Below, piece after piece: positions 1 to 5,277 of a DNA stretch of 8,067 nt. Source of the stretch: G026625185 sp035256645 (GTDB lineage: Bacteria > Desulfobacterota > WTBG01 > JAGOGO01); contig DATEXU010000156.1 of the NCBI GenBank assembly GCA_035256645.1, positions 1 through 8,067 on the forward strand, written 5' to 3'. Within the stretch, counting starts at the first letter, position 1. Each line of letters begins with the position of its first letter. Under the pieces are notes generated by a model. The model was not told where the DNA came from. It saw nothing but the letters and a program-made list of their open reading frames with translations, and searched no databases. The translations under genes were made by a program, and so were the position numbers.

Positions 1-632
1 AACGGATGGGGAAATACGGAAGCAAACTCATTAAAAACGGAGACATCATCCTCACGCACTGCAATGCCGGCGCCTTGGCAACCGGAGGCTATGGGACCGC
101 TCTGGGAGTGATCCGGGCAGCCAAGGAGCAGGGGAAAAAGGTTCAGGTTATCGCGGATGAGACCCGGCCTTTCCTTCAAGGAGCGCGGCTGACCGCCTGG
201 GAGCTTAAAAAAGACAGGATTCCGGTTACCGTGATTACTGACAACATGGCAGGTTTTATGATGCAACAAAAGCGAATTGATGCTATTATTGTGGGAGCTG
301 ACCGGATTGCGGCCAATGGTGATACGGCGAATAAAATCGGCACCTATTCCCTTGCCATTTTGGCGAAGGAACATAAAATCCCCTTTTATGTGGCAGCCCC
401 TCTTTCCACGATTGATTTTAACATTAAAACCGGCAAGGAAATACCGATTGAGGAGCGATCAAAAGAAGAAGTAAGCCATATAGGGGGGAAAAGAATGGTA
501 CCCCGGGGAGTTTCCATCTGGAATCCGGCGTTCGATGTTACTCCAAACCGGTTTATTGCAGCGATAATAACCGATCACGGGGTTGTAAAAAAACCATACC
601 AAAAAAATTTAAAAAAATTGATTAAAAAATAA
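1..632 (+). CDS. mtnA: S-methyl-5-thioribose-1-phosphate isomerase, C-terminal part (5' end outside window)
   Basis: MtnA converts 5-methylthioribose-1-phosphate to 5-methylthioribulose-1-phosphate in the cytosolic methionine salvage pathway. About 208 residues are visible. Reading is open to the window edge, and the first ATG (6) is an internal Met in the conserved MGKYG stretch, so the true start lies upstream. The catalytic Cys sits in THCNAGALAT (Cys19 counted from that Met) and the catalytic Asp in VGADRIAANGD (Asp99). Their 80-residue spacing equals that of Cys160 and Asp240 in the Bacillus subtilis enzyme, which implies about 141 missing residues. The IGTY, PFYVAAP and NPAFDVTP blocks are also typical of MtnA rather than of the related eIF2B subunits. 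The gene ends in a Lys-rich tail encoded by several 7-base A runs, and ilvE follows after 22 bases, probably in the same transcript. Confidence 0.95.
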   Translation, partial: RMGKYGSKLIKNGDIILTHCNAGALATGGYGTALGVIRAAKEQGKKVQVIADETRPFLQGARLTAWELKKDRIPVTVITDNMAGFMMQQKRIDAIIVGADRIAANGDTANKIGTYSLAILAKEHKIPFYVAAPLSTIDFNIKTGKEIPIEERSKEEVSHIGGKRMVPRGVSIWNPAFDVTPNRFIAAIITDHGVVKKPYQKNLKKLIKK

Positions 633-654
633 AAACTTAAAGAGAGGCAGATCC

Positions 655-1572
655 ATGGACGCAAAAACAGATAAAATTTGGCTGGATGGTAAATTTGTTG
701 ATTGGGATAAAGCCCAGATTCACATCCTCACCCATACCCTCCATTATGGCTGGGGAGTGTTTGAGGGGATTCGTTGTTATCATTGCCATGACGGCTCTTC
801 CGCTATTTTTCGGCTTAAAGAACACGTGGACCGTCTTTTTGGTTCCGCTCATATTGTCAGCATTAAAATTCCTTTTACCCATGAAGAGATCTCTTCTGCG
901 ATCCTCGAAACCTTCCGGATTAATAAGCTTAAGGAAGGATACATCCGCCCGATTGTCTTTGTTGGTGACGGCGAGATGGGGATATACGTCAAAAAGGTTG
1001 CTGTGCGGGTAGCGATTGCCGTTTGGAGCTGGGGCGCGTATTTAGGAGATGAAGGCTTAGCAAAGGGGATTAGAGCTAAGGTGTCCTCTTTTACGCGTCT
1101 GCAGGTCAACAGTCAAATGACCAAAGCCAAAGTCTGCGGCAACTATGTTAATTCGATCTTAGCCAAAAGAGAAATTATGGCTGCCGGTTATGACGAAGCC
1201 ATCCTCCTCGATAATGAGGGGTACGTGTCGGAAGCAAGCGGGGAAAATATCTTCATGGTGAAAAACGGGATGATCAAAACTACTCCGCTTACCTCTATCC
1301 TTCCGGGGATAACGAGGGATTCCGTCATCACCATCGCGAAAGACAAGAAGCACCCGATTATTGAAGAGCGTTTCACCCGGGATGAACTCTACCTTGCGGA
1401 TGAGGCTTTTTTCAGTGGCACGGCGGCGGAAATTACCCCCATTCGGGAAGTTGACGACCGCCAAATCGGACCGGGACACCCGGGACCAATCACCAAGGAT
1501 ATCCAAGCCACCTTCTTTGACGCGGTTAAAGGGAAGGTGGATAAATACAAAGGGTGGCTGGCGCGCCTGTAA
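655..1572 (+). CDS. ilvE: Branched-chain amino acid aminotransferase (class IV PLP enzyme)
   Basis: A 305-residue PLP-dependent aminotransferase that interconverts Leu, Ile and Val with their 2-oxo acids, with glutamate/2-oxoglutarate as partner. Length matches IlvE (about 300-310). Visible motifs are the N-terminal HTLHYGWGVFEGIR block; the Schiff-base Lys159 in KVCGNYVNS; Glu193 in GYVSEASGENIF, which pairs with the PLP ring nitrogen; LPGITRD; and the phosphate-binding SGTAAEITP near the C-terminus. Lys159 and Glu193 fall at the Escherichia coli IlvE positions. The ATG at 655 is preceded by a purine-rich GAGAGG with suitable spacing. It lies 22 bases after mtnA. Class IV aminotransferases of this kind can also transaminate 2-keto-4-methylthiobutyrate, the last step of methionine salvage, so a role beside MtnA is plausible. 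D-amino-acid transaminase is less likely given the IlvE-type motifs. Confidence 0.95.
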   Translation: MDAKTDKIWLDGKFVDWDKAQIHILTHTLHYGWGVFEGIRCYHCHDGSSAIFRLKEHVDRLFGSAHIVSIKIPFTHEEISSAILETFRINKLKEGYIRPIVFVGDGEMGIYVKKVAVRVAIAVWSWGAYLGDEGLAKGIRAKVSSFTRLQVNSQMTKAKVCGNYVNSILAKREIMAAGYDEAILLDNEGYVSEASGENIFMVKNGMIKTTPLTSILPGITRDSVITIAKDKKHPIIEERFTRDELYLADEAFFSGTAAEITPIREVDDRQIGPGHPGPITKDIQATFFDAVKGKVDKYKGWLARL

Positions 1573-1649
1573 TTTTACCCGCTATTATACACAACGTTAT
1601 AAACAACAATTGCGCATGGCTATCATTGCCAAGAGAATACCCAGCACAT

Positions 1650-1696
1650 GGTTCGACAGGCTCACCATGACCGGTCACCCTGAGCTTGTCGAAGGG
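1650..1696. repeat. REP-like palindrome (TCGACA-GCTCA type)
   Basis: An imperfect palindrome centred between 1672 and 1673. The outer stem pairs 1652-1664 with 1681-1693 (13 pairs, one of them G-U). A three-base mismatch follows, then the self-complementary core TGACCGGTCA (1668-1677). The right arm carries CCCTGAGCTTGTCGAAGGG, a sequence I know as a dispersed extragenic repeat in many bacterial genomes. It could act as a transcript-end hairpin for mtnA-ilvE or as a non-autonomous REP/MITE-type element. Confidence 0.8.
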
Positions 1697-1824
1697 TGTT
1701 GTACCGTATGCGCAAATAATTAGTTCTCATGTATAGCTTTAGTCATTGATGCCCTTAATCGTGTTTTATAGTTAACGACAATAAAAAGGCATTCTTCTTT
1801 TGCCATGCCGTAGCCCTCGCTATT

Positions 1825-1925
1825 GTCATTCCGGGCTTGACCCGGAATCCAGGGGCAGTAAGAACTAACTCAGTTTCATCGCTTCATGAGCCATCCCTCT
1901 GGATTCCCGCTTTCGCGGGAATGAC
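1825..1925. repeat. Compound inverted repeat of about 101 bases, MITE-like
   Basis: Two perfect 8-base-pair hairpins lie at the ends. The left is ATTCCGGG/CCCGGAAT (1828-1835 with 1841-1848, 5-base loop). The right is ATTCCCGC/GCGGGAAT (1903-1910 with 1915-1922, 4-base loop). The two ends are also inverted copies of each other: GTCATT (1825-1830) matches AATGAC (1920-1925), and GGAATCCAG (1844-1852) matches CTGGATTCC (1899-1907). GTCATTCC...GGAATCCAG with nested hairpins is a widely dispersed extragenic repeat type. No clear target-site duplication is visible. It ends about 38 bases before the remaining brnT sequence. Confidence 0.75.
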
Positions 1926-1962
1926 GTTGAGAGAACTGGGGCGGAATGGGAGAACATCTTCA

Positions 1963-2085
1963 ATGTCAACTTATTTATGTCATTCACTTTATGTCGTGTA
2001 TACTTTTCGCGGGGATAAAATTCGAATTATTTCCGCAAGGCGGGCAACAAAAAAAGAGAGAAGATGCTATGAAGAAGGAATATGA
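1963..2085 (+). pseudogene. brnT: 3' remnant of brnT, ribonuclease toxin of the BrnT/BrnA system
   Basis: The frame ending at 2085 encodes a recognisable BrnT C-terminus: LYVVYTFRGDKIRIISARRA followed by TKKERRCYEEGI and stop. Intact BrnT is about 90 residues with a RelE-like ribonuclease fold; only the last 35 or so residues are clearly present. I found no N-terminal half (the usual F-W-D-...-N...KHG block) in any frame of 1573-1962. The convincing match begins near 1981. The ATG at 1963 is only a convenient boundary, not a claimed start. The 3' end overlaps brnA by 17 bases, the arrangement of an intact brnTA operon, so this is a decayed operon rather than a chance match. The nearby inverted repeat at 1825-1925 suggests loss by insertion or rearrangement. 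Catalysis is not expected from such a fragment. Confidence 0.75.
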
Positions 2086-2329
2086 TTTTCGCAATGCAAA
2101 ACGTGGTCAGGTTGTAATCCCACAAGGGAAAACTCGCATTACGATCTATATTGATAATGATGTGCTTGAAAGATTTCGTTCTCGGGCTGATGCCACCGGA
2201 TACGGTTACCAAACAATGATAAATGAGGCTTTGAGAGAATATCTTAACCAGCCTCACGAGTCCTCGCTTAATGAGGGCACCCTGCGAAAAGTGGTTCGTG
2301 AAGAGTTAAAACGGGTTGCCCATCATTAA
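2069..2329 (+). CDS. brnA: BrnA-family antitoxin, apparently without its toxin
   Basis: An 86-residue cytosolic protein. BrnA antitoxins bind and neutralise the BrnT ribonuclease and repress the brnTA promoter through a ribbon-helix-helix-type DNA-binding region. The typical opening MKKEYDF..AKRGQVV is followed by GKTRITIYIDNDVLERF, the RHH strand and first helix (about residues 22-40), then GYGYQTMINEALREYL (about residues 45-62), the second helix with its usual INEAL motif. The C-terminal tail ends ELKRVAHH. The start at 2069 is chosen because it gives the family N-terminus and has an AGAGAG purine stretch (2055-2060) eight bases upstream. The coding sequence overlaps the end of the brnT remnant by 17 bases. 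The reading frame looks intact. Without a full toxin it may persist as an orphan repressor or anti-toxin, or be drifting. Confidence 0.85.
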   Translation: MKKEYDFRNAKRGQVVIPQGKTRITIYIDNDVLERFRSRADATGYGYQTMINEALREYLNQPHESSLNEGTLRKVVREELKRVAHH

Positions 2330-2347
2330 TAAAACCTAATCCATCCC

Positions 2348-2629
2348 TTATCCTTTCTGTTCCCGGTTGAGAAGGTCATGAGTTCCTATTCTTCGAAAAA
2401 GAACCGTATGTTCAGAAAGCTCGAAGGTAAAACGATAGTTCATCGTAACCGACCCTTCCCATCGGTTTTCGGTTCCTTTAATTTTTTTTACCCGCAAGGA
2501 TGGATGGTGGATGTTGTTTAAAAAAAGACGGAATTTTTTATCAAAGGTTTCCTGAATCTCTTTAGGAAGGTCGGCATACTCTTTCTTAAACCGGTTACTG
2601 AAACGATACGCGGCTACTTTTTCAACCAC
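2348..2629 (-). CDS. RelE/ParE-superfamily toxin (mRNA interferase-like)
   Basis: A 93-residue basic protein of the RelE/ParE fold, in which RelE members cleave mRNA on the ribosome. Visible elements are the N-terminal strand and helices (RFSNRFKKEYADLP), the HPSLRVKKIKG strand (about residues 42-52), RWEGSVTMNYRFTFE (57-70) with Arg66, and the C-terminal RRIGTHDLL with His84. Basic residues Arg46, Lys48, Lys49, Arg66 and His84 are the likely RNA-contacting or catalytic set, by analogy with YafQ/RelE-like toxins. The start is a GTG at 2629, preceded by GGAAGAGGG six bases upstream. It overlaps the antitoxin gene by 16 bases, so translational coupling is likely. Its 3' end stops 18 bases from the convergent brnA. 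No frameshift is seen, so it looks functional. Confidence 0.85.
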   Translation of the reverse strand: MVEKVAAYRFSNRFKKEYADLPKEIQETFDKKFRLFLNNIHHPSLRVKKIKGTENRWEGSVTMNYRFTFELSEHTVLFRRIGTHDLLNREQKG

Positions 2630-2892
2630 CGCAATCCCTCTTCCGCTTTCTTAAATCCGGGAGAAAGTTCTCCCCGTTCAATCTCTTTATCTATCTCTTG
2701 CTCAACTTTTTGCCACTCCTTGGTCCAATACCACCCTTGGGAAGGATCAATGAGTTTTCGGGGCTTAAGGACAATTTGGTCCTTTGCTAACTCAACCTCA
2801 AGATAATCGCCATTCCCAATCTTTAAGGCCTCCATAATTTTCTTGGGGACTCGAATCTGACCCTGGGGGCTTATTTTCATTATGCTCGACAT
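2614..2892 (-). CDS. AbrB/MazE/SpoVT-type antitoxin
   Basis: A 92-residue protein. Residues about 5-47 (MKISPQGQIRVPKKIMEALK... to IVLKPRK) form an AbrB/MazE swapped-hairpin DNA-binding domain with the canonical S-P-Q-G-Q-I-R-V-P core. The rest (about 50-92, SQGWYWTKEWQKVEQEIDKEIERG) is an acidic, amphipathic helical tail of the kind that wraps around a RelE-like toxin. It is the first gene of the - strand pair. The ATG at 2892 has TTGGAGA upstream with an eight-base gap between GGAG and the start; a second Met four codons on (2880) is a weaker alternative. Expected roles are neutralising the downstream toxin and repressing its own promoter; the octamer repeats at 2921-2952 are the candidate operator. 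Pairing of an AbrB-fold antitoxin with a RelE toxin rather than a MazF toxin is known but less common. Confidence 0.85.
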   Translation of the reverse strand: MSSIMKISPQGQIRVPKKIMEALKIGNGDYLEVELAKDQIVLKPRKLIDPSQGWYWTKEWQKVEQEIDKEIERGELSPGFKKAEEGLRWLKK

Positions 2893-2920
2893 AAAAAATC
2901 TCCAACTTAGATTTTAAGCA

Positions 2921-2952
2921 ATTAAATAATTAAACTATTAAACAATTAGTAA
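2921..2952. repeat. Tandem 8-base direct repeats, candidate antitoxin operator
   Basis: Three consecutive octamers, ATTAAATA (2921-2928), ATTAAACT (2929-2936) and ATTAAACA (2937-2944), are followed by a degenerate fourth, ATTAGTAA (2945-2952). The shared core is ATTAAA at an exact 8-base period. They lie between the proposed -10 element and the antitoxin ribosome binding site, overlapping the expected transcription start. That is where an autorepressing antitoxin would bind. AT-rich sequence makes partial repeats cheap, so function is inferred. Confidence 0.5.
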
Positions 2953-2979
2953 TTTATTATTTTCCTGGACATTTGTCAA
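2951..2979 (-). promoter_or_regulatory. Sigma-70 type promoter for the AbrB-RelE pair
   Basis: On the - strand a perfect -35 TTGACA (2974-2979) is separated by 17 bases from TAAATT (2951-2956), which matches four of six bases of the -10 consensus. Predicted transcription begins near 2944, about 50 bases before the antitoxin ATG and inside the octamer repeats. Confidence 0.6.
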
Positions 2980-3026
2980 GATTGTAATGAAAATTTGGGT
3001 ATCAAACAAGATCGCAGGCTTGAAAG

Positions 3027-3638
3027 CTACACCCGGATTTCCTCAACCAGTCCCAGATGCACCTTTCGGTCTGATCTCAGGACTTCCGTGTCAAAGGCAA
3101 AGGCATTCGCATTGAAAACTTCTATTTGCCGGTAGTCGTTTAAGGACCTTCCTTGATAGTAAAGAAGTAAACACCGAAGCACTGCCAGGTGGGTCACGGC
3201 AGCAACAATCGTTTCCTCGCTATGACTGAGACACCACTTTTTTAGAACCGCAAGAATCCTTTTTTGCACGGCCTCAATCGGCTCCATCCCTTCCAGTCTT
3301 AGGTCCGCAGGAGTTTCGTTCCACATCTTCCAGGCCTCCGGGAATTGGGCTATTACCTGGGTGTGCGACAACCCGTCTAAAGGACCAAGCAGGATCTCCC
3401 GGAGCTCTTTTTCAACAATCACGGGTACTTTTAATTTTTGACTCAAAATTTTTGTGGTCTCGACCGCACGGGTTAAAGGGCTGGTGTATATCCGGCTAAT
3501 TCCTTTTCCTTCTAAACGGGAGGCAAGGAGAGCAACCTGCCGTTCTCCGTTTGGATTCAGGGACTCTTCGCTTGTTCCCGCATAAATCTTTTGAACGTTT
3601 GATTCTATTTCCCCATGTCTAATCAAGTATATGCGCAC
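3027..3638 (-). CDS. Histidine phosphatase family protein (phosphoglycerate mutase / CobC-like)
   Basis: A 203-residue cytosolic phosphatase of the branch-1 histidine phosphatase superfamily. The catalytic motif LIRHGE has the phospho-accepting His8. Other motifs are YTSPLTRAVETT with Arg57, LREILLGPLDG with the acid Glu81, and VTHLAVLRCLL with the second catalytic His150. All core residues are present, so it should be active. Relatives include alpha-ribazole phosphatase (CobC), phosphoserine phosphatase and cofactor-dependent phosphoglycerate mutase; the size fits the CobC/PhoE-like group, and no neighbouring gene decides the substrate. The start is taken as GTG at 3638, giving VRIYLIRHGE. 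A 14-codon longer reading from 3680 would place a clear AAGGAG Shine-Dalgarno inside the coding sequence. It stands alone on its strand, about 134 bases upstream of the toxin-antitoxin pair, which has its own promoter. Confidence 0.88.
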   Translation of the reverse strand: MRIYLIRHGEIESNVQKIYAGTSEESLNPNGERQVALLASRLEGKGISRIYTSPLTRAVETTKILSQKLKVPVIVEKELREILLGPLDGLSHTQVIAQFPEAWKMWNETPADLRLEGMEPIEAVQKRILAVLKKWCLSHSEETIVAAVTHLAVLRCLLLYYQGRSLNDYRQIEVFNANAFAFDTEVLRSDRKVHLGLVEEIRV

Positions 3639-3644
3639 AACCTT

Positions 3645-3650
3645 CTCCTT
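3645..3650 (-). promoter_or_regulatory. Ribosome binding site that fixes the phosphatase start
   Basis: AAGGAG on the - strand lies six bases before the GTG at 3638. The resulting protein begins two residues before the conserved IYLIRHG strand, as usual for the family. This supports the short start over the ATG at 3680. Confidence 0.75.
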
Positions 3651-3724
3651 GTAATCTGACGCAAAAAAACCTTTTTTCAACCGAACGCAATTTCAAAAAA
3701 TATCTATAATTTTAAAGAATTATT

Positions 3725-3751
3725 CCTATACAATAAGGATTAAATTGTCAA
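3725..3751 (-). promoter_or_regulatory. Possible sigma-70 type promoter for the phosphatase
   Basis: On the - strand TTGACA (3746-3751) is followed at 15 bases by TATAGG (3725-3730); 17-base spacing would give the poorer TAGGAA. The -35 is perfect but spacing or -10 is imperfect. The flank ACAACCTTGACAA closely resembles ACAATCTTGACAA at the toxin-antitoxin promoter. Confidence 0.4.
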
Positions 3752-4125
3752 GGTTGTTTTTCAAAAAATGACCAGCAAAAATATTAATACTTTATATAAA
3801 TCCTGTCCTAAAAATCTCATAATCTTAAACCCTTCATGAGCATATTTTTTCCCTTCTGGATTATGATTTTCGCTATTTTTTGATCCGTCTTTTTTACCAT
3901 CCTATCCATATTTAATTCCAAAAATGCAAAATTCTTTACTGTTAATAAATTTTACACCTCCCCAGAATGCATACGAAACTCTTGAGATCTATAAGATAAA
4001 TTTCTGGTCATACTATTTAGTGTTAAATTTCTTTACAGGAAGGCCTTGTTTTAAATTGGGCGCCTTTTATCACTTATGCTCAATAACTATTTAAAATATT
4101 TATATAATTATTAGTTTTTTAATGT
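3752..4125. other. AT-rich divergent spacer, no gene recognised
   Basis: About 375 very AT-rich bases between the divergent phosphatase and the sigma-54 operon. Short frames exist (for example 23 codons on + from 3769 and 30 codons on - from 3909 to 3817), but they have weak or no ribosome binding sites and no recognisable motifs. Small palindromes such as AAGGCCTT (4040-4047) are seen, but no clear paired enhancer-binding-protein site. The length and position suit an upstream activation region for the sigma-54 promoter; the activator sites cannot be defined by eye. Confidence 0.55.
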
Positions 4126-4141
4126 TGGCATGCCCTTTGCT
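4126..4141 (+). promoter_or_regulatory. Sigma-54 (RpoN) promoter of the response regulator/oxidoreductase operon
   Basis: TTGGCATG-CCCT-TTGCT matches the -24/-12 consensus TGGCAYG-N4-TTGCW at every defined position. GG lies at 4127-4128 and GC at 4139-4140, with the required 10 bases between them. Transcription would begin near 4152, leaving a leader of about 73 bases that contains the 10-base palindrome ACATGCATGT (4162-4171) and a near-perfect Shine-Dalgarno AAGGAGGT (4211-4218). Expression should therefore need RpoN and an AAA+ enhancer-binding activator not encoded here. Confidence 0.8.
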
Positions 4142-4224
4142 GTAGTGTATTGGCGAAAAGAACATGCATGTAGATAAATTTCAAGAAAAGAAATAAAACA
4201 AATTTTATATAAGGAGGTACCAAA

Positions 4225-5232
4225 ATGAAAAATATGAACTTAGAAGAAAAAAAAGTACTTATCGTTGATGACGAAGCAGGAATCAGACGCAACCTGCATG
4301 TCGGCTTAACCCAGCATGGCTTTTCTATTGATGATGCTGAAGACGGGCTTTCCGCTCTCTCTCAGATCGAATCAAGTTACCACAAAGGTACGCCCTATAA
4401 CTTTGTGATTACTGATATGGTTCTTCCGGATATCAATGGATTAAAGCTGCTTGAGGTTATCAAAAGCAAGTACCCTAACCTTCCGGTCATAATCATTTCC
4501 GGATACGGAAACGAGATCACTCCTGATGAAGTCAACGCCCGACATGGTGACGGTTATCTTGCCAAACCCTTTTTAGCGGACGAACTGGCCGATGTTTTGG
4601 AAAAAGTTGCCCCTCCCAAAATGGATGCTCCGCAAGCGATCGCCGAACCGGCTCTCAAGACTTCGGTAAGTGCATACGCCATGATTAAGGTAAAAGAAGG
4701 TGGAGATGTGCTGAGCGTATTTAATAAATTATATTTCATGGACAATGTTCTTTATTGCGATGCGGTTAGAAATTCTTACGATATTGTCCTGCTCCTTAAC
4801 GCTACCACCCCTGCGGAGCTTGAAAATATTATCCAAACAAAAATCAAAACCCTTGCCGACATTGACGAGGTTGTTTACTGCCCGGTTGCAAAACCAAAAC
4901 TGGAAAGCAGCATTCAGGATTTCATCAATGATTACGAGCGGCAGAATAGTCTGTCTCCCCAAGGCAACAAACCGAAACGGGTTCCCTATCCTCTGTCAGC
5001 CTATGTGCTCATTGAGGTTGAGAAATCCCGCTTCAACGAGATCTACCCGAGACTCTACTTCTTAGATAATGTGGTCTCTTGTGATACCACCAAAGGGAAA
5101 TATGATCTTATTCTTCTCATTCAGAGCGCTACGTTTAATGAAATGGAACGGTTGGTCCGGGAAAAAATTGGGGCCATTGATGGAATAGTAAGAACCAAGA
5201 TGTTAAACATAATGAATCTGTTTGAGATGTAA
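4225..5232 (+). CDS. Response regulator with receiver domain and two RAM (Lrp/AsnC ligand-binding) domains
   Basis: A 335-residue cytosolic protein. Residues about 9-128 form a CheY-like receiver: acidic pair Asp15-Asp16, phospho-acceptor Asp64 in VITDMVLPD, Ser92 in IISGYG and Lys114 in YLAKPF, all present. After a Pro/Ala-rich linker come two related modules, about 148-222 and 257-330. They share S-A-Y-x-x-I-x-V, LYF-x-DNV-x-x-C-D and YD-x-x-LL, then a helix ending K-I-x-x-x-x-x-I. This is the pattern of RAM domains, which bind amino acids in Lrp/AsnC regulators. No helix-turn-helix or other DNA-binding segment is visible. Cys178 and Cys286 occupy equivalent positions in the two modules. 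The ATG has AAGGAGGT six bases upstream. As first gene of a sigma-54 operon, 45 bases before nuoE, it probably senses redox or metabolite state and acts by protein contact. No histidine kinase is in the window. Confidence 0.85.
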   Translation: MKNMNLEEKKVLIVDDEAGIRRNLHVGLTQHGFSIDDAEDGLSALSQIESSYHKGTPYNFVITDMVLPDINGLKLLEVIKSKYPNLPVIIISGYGNEITPDEVNARHGDGYLAKPFLADELADVLEKVAPPKMDAPQAIAEPALKTSVSAYAMIKVKEGGDVLSVFNKLYFMDNVLYCDAVRNSYDIVLLLNATTPAELENIIQTKIKTLADIDEVVYCPVAKPKLESSIQDFINDYERQNSLSPQGNKPKRVPYPLSAYVLIEVEKSRFNEIYPRLYFLDNVVSCDTTKGKYDLILLIQSATFNEMERLVREKIGAIDGIVRTKMLNIMNLFEM

Positions 5233-5277
5233 GACTGGATAAAGAAATCTGTAATTACACATGAAAGAGGACTGCCT

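Larger units (their letters stand above)
1573..1962. other. Repeat-bearing spacer without an intact gene
   Basis: About 390 bases between ilvE and the brnT remnant. It holds a REP-like palindrome (1650-1696) and a compound inverted repeat (1825-1925), described separately. No G+C-rich stem followed by a T run is seen after ilvE, so no standard intrinsic terminator can be called; the palindrome may serve that role. An 8-base inverted pair (TTGCGCAT at 1610-1617, ATGCGCAA at 1708-1715) brackets the first palindrome but is not centred on it. A 28-codon - strand frame (1806 down to 1720) has an AGGG-like sequence upstream but no recognisable motif, and is not called as a gene. Confidence 0.7.

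Noticed and set aside
589..636. Repeated A runs at the end of mtnA as a programmed slippage site
   Set aside because: They encode an ordinary Lys/Asn-rich tail after the conserved fold is complete; no stem or alternative frame product follows.
1720..1806. 28-codon - strand frame beginning MAKEECLF
   Set aside because: An AGGG-like site precedes it, but the product matches nothing I recognise and it sits among repeats; too weak to call.
1946..2068. Longer N-terminal extension of the brnA frame
   Set aside because: It overlaps the brnT remnant in another frame; the family N-terminus MKKEYDF begins at 2069 with its own ribosome binding site.
1837..2085. 82-codon + strand frame from a TTG through the repeat into the brnT end
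   Set aside because: Its first part translates the inverted repeat and is not protein-like; only the end from about 1963-1981 onward is brnT sequence.
3639..3680. 14-codon longer start for the histidine phosphatase
   Set aside because: It would bury the AAGGAG Shine-Dalgarno in the coding sequence and add residues not typical before the RHG strand.
3817..3909. 30-codon Lys-rich - strand frame beginning MDRMVKK
   Set aside because: Only a weak GGA precedes it, no family motif is seen, and AT-rich spacers easily yield Lys/Ile-rich frames.
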